A stretch of 53,002 bases of DNA from Acidobacteriota bacterium (lineage in GTDB: Bacteria; Acidobacteriota; B3-B38; Guanabaribacteriales; JAGGZT01), in the NCBI GenBank assembly GCA_021161905.1, contig JAGGZT010000066.1, forward strand, positions 1 to 53,002, read 5' to 3'. Shown here piece by piece: positions 7,897 to 14,378 of the stretch. The notes below the pieces were generated by a model. The model searched no databases. It was not told the DNA's origin and was given only the letters and a program-made list of their open reading frames with translations. How positions within the stretch are numbered: position 1 is the first letter of the stretch; every line of letters starts with the position of its first letter. The translations under genes and the position numbers were made by a program.

Positions 7897-8876
7897 CTAC
7901 TTCTCTTTCTGGGGTGTAAGGTATTTCTCAAGTCCTTCAAGCTTCTTTTTTATCTCCGCCGCATTTATGGAGTTTTGATTGAGTTCGATATATTTCTGAT
8001 AGTACTCAACTGCCTTTTCTGCTTCCATCCTGTCCTTAGATCTAAGGAACTTGTTATAATGAGCTTCCCCTAAGCCAAGCAATGCCATGGTGGAATTTGG
8101 GTGAGTTTTGAAGTATTTCTCAAAGTAAAGGATGGTGTTGTCCCAATCCCGTAACTGGAGGTAAGAGGAGGCGAGTCCCAAAAGCGCTTCAGGGTAGTTT
8201 GGTTTTATGGCAAGTGCCCTTTTGAAGCTTTCCACTGCTCTATTGTAGATCCTGCTGTTGTAGTAAGTGGCGCCGATGTAATAGCAAAATTGGGGATCGT
8301 TTGGCTTTGTTTCTACCGCTTTATTGAAGTATTCTTCCGCCCTATCTTTATACCCCAATTTAAGGGACACCTCTCCCATCACGAAGTAATCCTAGTAGGT
8401 TACATTTTTTGGTTTTAGGAAGAAGTATCTCTCATACGCTTTATTAGCTTTATCCCATTGTTTTTTTAATGTAGTACCCTCTCCCGAGGAGGAGATAAGC
8501 GCCTGGGTTATTCGGCACCAGTTGTTTGTATTGATTGAGTTTGGTAATAGCATCGTTAATATCGCCGTTTCGAAAACTCTGTACCGCCTTTTCGAGCAAC
8601 CTGCTGGGCTCAACTCCTTCCGCTTTTCTCAAAGTGAAATTTACCTGGTAATTTCTTCTCCTTATCTCGGTATAACTCTTAAACCCTCCTTGTGGGGCAT
8701 CATAGATCGAGCCATCACAGGCATGACGAGAATTGTCGATGAGCTTTACCCCTTGTTCGGCAAGTGGTGTGAAGTTCTCTCTTATCTCGGTGATATATCC
8801 CCTTTTGGAACAATATATATCATAAACGCCGGGTTCAAGGTTCATCAGATGGTATCTTCCCTTTGGATATTTTTTC
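7897..8876 (-). pseudogene. Decayed paralogue of the secreted carboxypeptidase-regulatory/TPR protein
   Basis: The translation can be aligned along its length with the intact neighbour at 6572-7684 (for example P-N-N-P-G-A-Y-L-L-L-G-R-G-Y-Y, M-G-E-V-S-L-K-L-G). Three lesions are visible. There is no signal peptide; homology starts at N-L-E-P-G, corresponding to about residue 75 of the intact protein. A run of seven A (minus strand; T at 8461-8467) replaces a run of six, shifting frame. A CAG codon has become TAG near 8393 (T-Y-stop-D-Y). Beyond the lesions the TPR part reads cleanly to 7897. Compared with its neighbour it has a longer insert near residues 25-45. The few point lesions suggest recent inactivation, or a sequencing error for the homopolymer. 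Confidence 0.8.
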
Positions 8877-9008
8877 TTTAACTCTCTCCACTTCCTATAC
8901 CCTCCTTAGGCTTAGAAGGTTCCTTTGATTTGTATTTTATCTCTTATTAGTGAATAGTTAACCCCTTCTTCCCCTTAAGTGAACCGTAAAGAAGGGGGAT
9001 ATTTTGGG

Positions 9009-9037
9009 TTGACAGGGGGAGCTAACTCTGATATATT
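9009..9037 (+). promoter_or_regulatory. Near-consensus sigma-70 promoter upstream of the hydrogenase operon
   Basis: TTGACA at 9009-9014 and TATATT at 9032-9037 with exactly 17 bp between. The predicted start is near 9044. It reads towards the hydrogenase genes through the hairpin region and terminator at 9165. Confidence 0.65.
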
Positions 9038-9086
9038 ATTGCGTTTGTTAAATTGAAATTGATGAAAAGGTTCATTGAGGAGAGAG

Positions 9087-9155
9087 ATGTTTCTTCGCCC
9101 TAAGGAACGAGGAAGACCAATGTTGATACCGTCTTCCTCCTCGTTTCTCGAGTAG
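9087..9155 (+). CDS. Possible 22-aa small protein or leader peptide
   Basis: The ATG at 9087 follows GAGGAG by 4 bp and reads M-F-L-R-P-K-E-R-G-R-P-M-L-I-P-S-S-S-S-F-L-E to TAG at 9153-9155, ten bases before the terminator stem. Placement between promoter and terminator makes it more credible than a random short frame. The run of four Ser could be a leader-peptide signal, but Ser control of hydrogenase would be odd. It overlaps both hairpins, so translation would melt them. No homologue is known to me. Confidence 0.3.
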   Translation: MFLRPKERGRPMLIPSSSSFLE

Positions 9156-9164
9156 GATGTAAGG

Positions 9165-9191
9165 CCCAAGGAATTTTTCTCCTTGGGTTTT
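9165..9191 (+). terminator. Rho-independent terminator between the promoter at 9009 and the hydrogenase operon
   Basis: CCCAAGGA (9165-9172) pairs with TCCTTGGG (9180-9187) around a 7-base loop and is followed by TTTTATTATG. It has the form of an intrinsic terminator in the plus direction. Confidence 0.75.
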
Positions 9192-9313
9192 ATTATGTTT
9201 ATAAGAAGCCTTACAGAGAAAGCTGGCTCTTATAGGTTAGGTTGAAGGGGGGTAGAAAGAGTAATTAGACAAAACAAAGCGACAATAGTTGACAACCTAA
9301 ACGGAGAGGAGAA

Positions 9314-10339
9314 ATGGAGAAGGTTATCGCGAAAAAAGATTGGCTTTCTTTCCTCGCCCACATAGGGAAGAAGCGGACATTGATCGGTCCGGTTAGTAAG
9401 GGAAACGATTTCGTCTTCGCCAAGGTCGATGATCCGGCGAAGATCACCCTTCCCTATGTTCCCACCACACTTCCTCCGCAGAAGGCCCTTGTTCCGCAGA
9501 AAGAGGCTTTGCTCAAATTCGAGTTGGGGAAGGAGCATAAGGTATTTGCTGAGGTAGAGGCAGAGCCACAGGTTCTGGTGGGGGTTCATCCTTGCGATAT
9601 AAACGCTCTTTGGGTTATCGACCAGGCGTTCACCAAGGAGTATGTGGATTACAACTACCTCAAGCGGAAGGAGCTGACCACGATAATCGGGCTCAACTGC
9701 AACGAACCTTGTGATGATAAGAGCTTCTGCTACGATATGGGGAGTCTCAAGGCGGAGGAAAATTACGACATAATGCTTACCGACATTGGAGATAGCTATT
9801 TTATGGAGGTAGCTACTCCTAAGGGTGAGGAGCTTATTTCTGGCTTTTCCGGTGTAAAAGATCCAACCACTGCCGAGAAGGAGAGGCTTTCTGAAGTAGA
9901 GGAGGAAAAGAAGAAGAAGTTTAACTATCGGCTCAAGGTGAAGCGGGAAGAGATCCCCAGGCTCCTCGAACGTTCTTATTACAGCCTGATTTGGGACGCG
10001 CTCGGTGATAGATGCCTCGGCTGTGGTACTTGTACCCTTGTTTGCCCCACCTGTTATTGCTTCAACATCGAGGATAAGCTCGACATCACCTTGAAGACTG
10101 GCGAGAGGATAAGGGTTTGGGATTCCTGTCAGCTTGAGAGCTTTGCCAAGGTGGCTACTGGGGAAAACTTCCGGGAGAGCCGAGCAGCGAGACAGCGCCA
10201 TCGCGTTTTCCGAAAGGGGAAGTATTTAGTAGAGAGATTCGGCAAATTTGGTTGCGTCGGCTGTGGGCGCTGCGTTCGTCAGTGTGTGGTAAACATCGAT
10301 ATCCGGGACATATTCAACCAACTGAAAGGAGTCAAATAA
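9314..10339 (+). CDS. hydB: Group 3b [NiFe] hydrogenase beta subunit, 4Fe-4S protein
   Basis: This 341-aa cytoplasmic electron-transfer subunit matches the sulfhydrogenase beta family. Near residues 233-247 there is a ferredoxin-type cluster motif (C-L-G-C-G-T-C-T-L-V-C-P) with extra cysteines after it, and near 312-322 a second motif (C-V-G-C-G-R-C-V-R-Q-C). The N-terminal half contains V-G-V-H-P-C-D-I-N-A-L, typical of the family. It relays electrons between the flavin subunit and the small subunit. The ATG has GGAGAGGAG upstream. The TAA overlaps the ATG of the next gene. It is the first gene of a run that continues to hypE without a gap above 15 bp. Confidence 0.93.
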   Translation: MEKVIAKKDWLSFLAHIGKKRTLIGPVSKGNDFVFAKVDDPAKITLPYVPTTLPPQKALVPQKEALLKFELGKEHKVFAEVEAEPQVLVGVHPCDINALWVIDQAFTKEYVDYNYLKRKELTTIIGLNCNEPCDDKSFCYDMGSLKAEENYDIMLTDIGDSYFMEVATPKGEELISGFSGVKDPTTAEKERLSEVEEEKKKKFNYRLKVKREEIPRLLERSYYSLIWDALGDRCLGCGTCTLVCPTCYCFNIEDKLDITLKTGERIRVWDSCQLESFAKVATGENFRESRAARQRHRVFRKGKYLVERFGKFGCVGCGRCVRQCVVNIDIRDIFNQLKGVK

Positions 10340-11178
10340 TGGAGGCAAGGGATATCGCCACCAGATCCCTGTATATTCCCCAACCGGCGGAGATAATAAA
10401 CACTAAAGAGCTTACCGAGTTCGAGAAGCTCTTTGAGATAAGGTTTATCGATGGTCATGAACTTGGCCACAAACCGGGACAATTTGTTCAAGTTTCCATC
10501 CTTGGGATAGGGGAGGCGCCGATCTCGATTACCTCCTCCCCTACCAAGAAAGGGAGCTTTGAGCTTTGTGTCCGCCGGGTGGGAAATGTAACCTCTGCAC
10601 TTCATCGTCTTGATAAGGGGAATATCATTGGGATTCGGGGACCGTTCGGCAATGGGGTGGATGTGGACAAGTTCAAAGGCAAAGAGGTTCTTATAGTGGC
10701 TGGTGGTCTCGGGTTGGCACCGGTTCGTTCCTTCATCAATTACATTCTCGACAGAAGGGAGGAGTTCGGTCCCGTTCATATCCTCTACGGCACCAAGAGG
10801 CCTAAGGAGATCCTCTTTCGGGATGAGGTTGAAGCCTGGGAGAAAAGAGACGATATCGATTTCAAGATCACCGTCGACTGTGGCGATGAGACTTGGCGCG
10901 GTTGTGTCGGAGTGGTGACGGTTCTCTTTAATGACCTTAAGATAGATCCCGAGAACTGTATGGCTATCACCTGTGGTCCTCCGGTTATGTACAAGTTCGT
11001 GGTGAAAGAGATGCTCAAAGAGGGGATCCCCAAGGAACAGATATATCTCTCCCTTGAGAGGAGGATGAAGTGTGGTATGGGTGTTTGTGGTCATTGTCAG
11101 ATCAACAACCGCTATGTCTGTATTGAGGGACCGGTCTTTAATTACGCTGAAATTCAAGGCTTGGAGGAAGCACTATGA
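10339..11178 (+). CDS. hydG: Group 3b [NiFe] hydrogenase gamma subunit, FAD/NAD(P)-binding reductase
   Basis: The 279-aa flavoprotein belongs to the ferredoxin-NADP reductase/dihydroorotate dehydrogenase electron-transfer family. It has the FAD motif near residues 70-110 (P-I-S-I-T-S-S-P), a nucleotide-binding G-G-L-G-L-A-P-V-R-S, and a C-terminal [2Fe-2S] motif (C-G-M-G-V-C-G-H-C, then Y-V-C). It exchanges electrons with NAD(P)H. Start 10339 (TAATG overlap with the beta gene) is chosen; a longer in-frame opening to 10252 would lie wholly within the upstream gene. It ends in an ATGA overlap with the delta gene. NADP rather than NAD use is family knowledge, not proven here. The symbol follows the archaeal sulfhydrogenase scheme and is not the [FeFe] maturase HydG. 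Confidence 0.93.
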   Translation: MEARDIATRSLYIPQPAEIINTKELTEFEKLFEIRFIDGHELGHKPGQFVQVSILGIGEAPISITSSPTKKGSFELCVRRVGNVTSALHRLDKGNIIGIRGPFGNGVDVDKFKGKEVLIVAGGLGLAPVRSFINYILDRREEFGPVHILYGTKRPKEILFRDEVEAWEKRDDIDFKITVDCGDETWRGCVGVVTVLFNDLKIDPENCMAITCGPPVMYKFVVKEMLKEGIPKEQIYLSLERRMKCGMGVCGHCQINNRYVCIEGPVFNYAEIQGLEEAL

Positions 11179-11927
11179 AACCGAAGGTTGCCTTTTTCAG
11201 CTTCACCAGCTGCGAGGGCTGTCAGCTTCAGGTGTTGAACCTTGAGGATGAGATATTGGACCTGGTAGGTCAGGTTGAAATAACCCAATTCCGGGAGGCG
11301 ATGGACAAGATATCGGACGAGTACGATATCGCCTTCGTCGAGGGGTCCGTCTCTCAGGAATCGGAGATAGAGCGGCTCAAGAAAATAAGGGAGAAGGCGA
11401 AATATGTGGTTGCCTTGGGAGCCTGTGCTGTTCTTGGCTGTGTCAATGCCCTCCGCAACCGGCTGAGCCGTGATGAGGCTCACAAGCTGGTTTACAACAA
11501 AGAGGCTAAAGGAGACCCGGAATTTCCGGTAAGGCCCATAGATGAAGTGGTTAAGGTAGATTACAGAGTCTATGGTTGCCCTATCGATAAGGGGGAGTTT
11601 CTTGAGGTGATTGCTTCTCTTCTTATAGGGAAGAAGCCGAACATACCCGATTATCCCGTCTGTGTGGAATGCAAGCTGAAGGAGAATGAATGTCTCATTT
11701 TGAATGGGAAGTGGTGTCTTGGTCCTATCACCAGAGCGGGTTGCGGAGCCATCTGCCCGAGCAACGGCAATAGCTGTGAGGGTTGCCGTGGTTTCCTTCC
11801 CGAAGCCAACATCGCTTCACTCGTTGAGGAGCTTACTGAGCGCGGATTCTCGCCGGAAGAGATAAGGGCAAAAATGGAGTTATTCAACTATTTTCAATTA
11901 GAGGCGAAAAATGGCAGAAAATATTAA
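11175..11927 (+). CDS. hydD: Group 3b [NiFe] hydrogenase small (delta) subunit
   Basis: The 250-aa small subunit has the proximal-cluster signature at the very N-terminus (S-C-E-G-C-Q-L-Q), A-L-G-A-C-A-V-L-G-C and Y-G-C-P-I-D. It then has an added cysteine-rich C-terminal part (C-V-E-C, C-x-x-N, C-G-A-I-C-P, C-E-G-C) that can hold further [4Fe-4S] clusters, as in archaeal sulfhydrogenase delta subunits. No Tat signal is present, so the complex stays in the cytoplasm. The gene overlaps hydG by 4 bp and hydA by 17 bp. The family wires electrons from the NiFe site to the beta and gamma subunits. Confidence 0.93.
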   Translation: MKPKVAFFSFTSCEGCQLQVLNLEDEILDLVGQVEITQFREAMDKISDEYDIAFVEGSVSQESEIERLKKIREKAKYVVALGACAVLGCVNALRNRLSRDEAHKLVYNKEAKGDPEFPVRPIDEVVKVDYRVYGCPIDKGEFLEVIASLLIGKKPNIPDYPVCVECKLKENECLILNGKWCLGPITRAGCGAICPSNGNSCEGCRGFLPEANIASLVEELTERGFSPEEIRAKMELFNYFQLEAKNGRKY

Positions 11928-13209
11928 TATAAATGTCCATCATATCACCAGGGTTGAAGGGCACGGAAACATCGTGGTAAATGTCCGCGAGGGTAAGATC
12001 GAGGAATTGAAGTTGGAGATAACGGAATCTCCGCGGTTCTTCGAGGCTTTCCTTCGTGGGCGGCATATAAGCGAGGCTCCCCATATTACCTCCCGTATTT
12101 GCGGTATCTGTGGGGTAGGGCATACCCTCGCTTCAATTGAGGCAGCGGAAGCAGCGGTTGGAATCACCCCGAGTGAGCAGACAGTCCTTTTGAGAAAGCT
12201 TTTGAACCATGGGGAGACCATCCAGAGCCATGTCCTTCACTTCTACTTCCTCGCTGCACCAGACCTCTTTAAGGCAGGGAGTGTCTTTCCTCTCGCTTCC
12301 TCTCACCCCGATGTGGTACATCGTGCCCTGAGAATGAAGAAGCTGGCGAATGATCTTTGTATCGTGACTGGAGGGAGACAGGTCCATCCCATCTCAGCGG
12401 TAATTGGTGGGTTTACTCGTATCCCTACCGAGGCTGAGCTTAAGGATATGAGGGAGCGGTTGGTGGAGGCTCGGGCTGATGTCGATGCCACGGTAGACCT
12501 CTTTGCTGCCAATCCCTTCCCCGAATTCGAGCGGGAGACGGAATTCCTTGCCCTTCGTTCCGATGACGAGTACGCCTTCCTCTACGGGAAGATCGTCTCC
12601 ACCGATGGGGTTGAGGTGGATGTGCCCGAATATAAGAAGGCGGTCAAGGAAAAGGTGGTTGATCACTCTACCGCGAAGCATGCTTCCTCGAGTCGGGATT
12701 CCTATATGGTGGGAGCACTTGCTCGGGTGAGCAACAATTACGACAAGCTTCATCCGCGGGCGAAAGAGGCGGCGGAGAAGCTGGGGTTGAAACTTCCTTG
12801 CTACAATCCGTTTATGAATAACGCAGCGCAGGTGGTAGAGGTGGCTCACTGCGTGGAGGATTCGATAAGGATAATCGATGAACTTCTCTCCCGCGGGCTT
12901 AAGGATGAAAAGCCAATCCCGATAGAGGAGGGGAAGCCGGGGCAGGGTGTAGGTGCGGTTGAAGTACCTCGGGGTACCCTTTATCACGATTACACGGTGG
13001 ATGAGAAGGGGTATCTCACCGACATCAACTGCATCATCCCCACCGCTCAGAACCTGGCGAACATCGAGGCTGATATGTACAAGATGGTTCCTGAGGTGCT
13101 TGATAAATCGGAAGAGGAGATCACCTTCCTTCTCGAGATGCTCGTTCGCGCTTACGATCCCTGCATCTCCTGCTCCGCCCATATCCTCACGGTGAAGTTC
13201 GTAAAGTAG
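11911..13209 (+). CDS. hydA: Group 3b [NiFe] hydrogenase large (alpha, catalytic) subunit
   Basis: The 432-aa NiFe-site subunit carries both metal motifs: R-I-C-G-I-C-G-V-G-H with Cys64 and Cys67, and D-P-C-I-S-C-S-A-H with Cys418 and Cys421. An eight-residue tail after His424 (I-L-T-V-K-F-V-K) is the expected target of the endopeptidase encoded just downstream. The arrangement beta-gamma-delta-alpha and the motif variants match bidirectional NAD(P)-linked group 3b enzymes, which produce or consume H2 and, in some archaea, reduce sulfur. The physiological direction cannot be read from sequence. The ATG lies inside the end of the delta gene. Confidence 0.95.
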   Translation: MAENININVHHITRVEGHGNIVVNVREGKIEELKLEITESPRFFEAFLRGRHISEAPHITSRICGICGVGHTLASIEAAEAAVGITPSEQTVLLRKLLNHGETIQSHVLHFYFLAAPDLFKAGSVFPLASSHPDVVHRALRMKKLANDLCIVTGGRQVHPISAVIGGFTRIPTEAELKDMRERLVEARADVDATVDLFAANPFPEFERETEFLALRSDDEYAFLYGKIVSTDGVEVDVPEYKKAVKEKVVDHSTAKHASSSRDSYMVGALARVSNNYDKLHPRAKEAAEKLGLKLPCYNPFMNNAAQVVEVAHCVEDSIRIIDELLSRGLKDEKPIPIEEGKPGQGVGAVEVPRGTLYHDYTVDEKGYLTDINCIIPTAQNLANIEADMYKMVPEVLDKSEEEITFLLEMLVRAYDPCISCSAHILTVKFVK

Positions 13210-13217
13210 TTCGATTG

Positions 13218-13712
13218 ATGGATGAGGAAAAGACGGTAGTCGTCGGAGTAGGAAACCTTTTATGGCGTGACGAAGGTGTTGGGGTTTATATCCTTTCGGA
13301 GCTTGAGAGAAGGTATGAATTTCCTCCTCAAGTAGAGCTGGTTGATGGTGGTACTGGGGGCTTGGTTTGGCTCCCCTTTGTTCTCGAAGCAGAGCGGTTG
13401 ATCATAATTGATTGTGCCGATTTCGGGGGTACCCCGGGGGAGATGAGGAGGTTTTCCTTCGAGGATATCTCCCCCGGGGTTTCCTTCTCCTCAACCCATG
13501 GGATGAAGGTACCCGAGGTTCTGGAGGTTGCCCGCTCCCTTGGTTCTTTGCCCAAAACGATCATCTTCGGCATTCAGCCTAAGGATTGGCAGGAAGCGGG
13601 AGATGAGCTTTCTCCTGAGCTCTCAGAGCGTATCCCCCATTATGTAAGCTCTGTTATAGCTGAGCTTCGCTCGTATGGGATAGAGGCTAAGGAGAAGGGT
13701 GAAAAGGGTTAG
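13218..13712 (+). CDS. Hydrogenase maturation endopeptidase (HyaD/HybD/FrhD type)
   Basis: The 164-aa nickel-dependent peptidase trims the C-terminal tail of the large subunit after nickel insertion. Typical features are V-G-V-G-N-L-L-W-R-D-E-G-V-G-V at the N-terminus (Asp/Glu nickel ligand), I-I-D-C-A-D-F-G and S-T-H-G-M-K (His ligand). It starts 8 bp after hydA; ATG 13218 is preferred to the adjoining TTG 13215, although neither has a clear ribosome site, so coupling to hydA translation is likely. It is followed after 3 bp by hypB. Its presence agrees with the cleavable tail on the alpha subunit. Confidence 0.9.
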   Translation: MDEEKTVVVGVGNLLWRDEGVGVYILSELERRYEFPPQVELVDGGTGGLVWLPFVLEAERLIIIDCADFGGTPGEMRRFSFEDISPGVSFSSTHGMKVPEVLEVARSLGSLPKTIIFGIQPKDWQEAGDELSPELSERIPHYVSSVIAELRSYGIEAKEKGEKG

Positions 13713-13715
13713 ACG

Positions 13716-14378
13716 ATGGAAAAGGAGATAAGGATAGAGCGGAAGGTTTTCTCAAAGAACGAGGAGATAGCTGAGGAAAACCGCCGTTTATTTAAGAAGC
13801 ACGGGCTTCTCGTTATCAATATGGTAAGCTCACCTGGCTCAGGAAAGACGAGCCTGATCGAGCAGATACTTTCCCGCCTTAAGGATCGGGTGAAGGTTGG
13901 GGTTATCGCTGGCGATGTCCACACCGATCGGGATGCGAAAAGGGCAGCCGCTTTCGGTGTTCCGGTGACGAAGATAGAGACCGGCGGTTCCTGCCATCTG
14001 GACGCGAAGAGGGTGAAGGAGGCTCTTTCCGATATCGATCTTGCTCAAATCGAACTCCTTATCATTGAGAATGTGGGGAACCTCGTTTGCCCCGCGGGCT
14101 ACGACCTTGGTGAGGACTTCAAGCTGGTGGTGATGAGCGTTACCGAGGGGGATGATAAACCGCTCAAGTACCCCGCTATGTTTCGTGCTTCCAAGGTATT
14201 GGTCATCAACAAGGTTGATCTTCTCCCTCACACCAATTTCGATATCGAACTCGCCAGGAAATACGCTTTGGGGATAAATCCAGAACTCGCGATATTCGAG
14301 ACCTCCTGCACTAATGGCGATGGAATAGAGGAGTTTATTACCTTTCTTTCGGAGAAGGTGAAAGAGCTTCCTCAATGA
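13716..14378 (+). CDS. hypB: Hydrogenase nickel-insertion GTPase HypB
   Basis: The 220-aa GTPase of the SIMIBI class has a P-loop S-S-P-G-S-G-K-T-S (38-46), switch region A-G-D-V-H-T-D-R-D-A, N-V-G-N-L-V-C-P-A and base-recognition N-K-V-D. Its C-terminal half contains the conserved Cys in V-C-P and E-T-S-C. It lacks both the N-terminal C-x-x-C-G-C nickel site of E. coli HypB and the His-rich stretch of rhizobial forms, so nickel storage here is not by HypB. With HypA it would load nickel into the Fe(CN)2CO precursor, but no hypA is in the window. It overlaps hypF by ATGA. Confidence 0.95.
   Translation: MEKEIRIERKVFSKNEEIAEENRRLFKKHGLLVINMVSSPGSGKTSLIEQILSRLKDRVKVGVIAGDVHTDRDAKRAAAFGVPVTKIETGGSCHLDAKRVKEALSDIDLAQIELLIIENVGNLVCPAGYDLGEDFKLVVMSVTEGDDKPLKYPAMFRASKVLVINKVDLLPHTNFDIELARKYALGINPELAIFETSCTNGDGIEEFITFLSEKVKELPQ

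Larger units (their letters stand above)
9044..9191 (+). ncRNA. Candidate small structured RNA or attenuated leader of the hydrogenase operon
   Basis: A promoter and a terminator bracket about 150 bases. Two back-to-back stems are visible: GTTTCTT/AAGGAAC (9089-9095 with 9102-9108, one G-U pair) and GAGGAAGAC/GTCTTCCTC (9109-9117 with 9131-9139). Neither the SRP-RNA apical motif nor a tmRNA tRNA-like end is present, and I could not build a clear 6S fold. It may be an independent small RNA, or a leader whose terminator controls entry into the hydrogenase operon 120 bp on. The boundaries are inferred. Confidence 0.45.
8880..9313. other. 434-bp gene-free stretch with regulatory signals
   Basis: No long protein gene is supported. 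It holds an inverted repeat (CCCCTTCTT at 8962-8970 with AAGAAGGGG at 8989-8997, 18-base loop), a near-consensus promoter (9009-9037), two adjacent hairpins (9089-9108 and 9109-9139), a 22-codon reading frame (9087-9155) and a terminator (9165-9191). The last 120 bp before the hydrogenase operon show no convincing promoter. Confidence 0.6.

Noticed and set aside
8975-9169. 64-aa minus-strand frame with TTG start in the gene-free region
   Set aside because: AAGGAG precedes the TTG, but it reads backwards through the promoter and hairpins, has low-information sequence and no domain pattern.
9044-9191. SRP RNA, tmRNA or 6S RNA
   Set aside because: No SRP apical-loop signature, no tRNA-like ends, and no long stem with a central bubble could be drawn.
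9289-9294. TTGACA as a hydrogenase promoter
   Set aside because: A -10 box would have to lie at about 9312, on top of the start codon; none is present.
9230-10201. Long minus-strand reading frame opposite hydB
   Set aside because: It is a shadow of a clearly recognised gene; similar long antisense frames occur over hydG, hydA and hypF from the codon bias of this strand.
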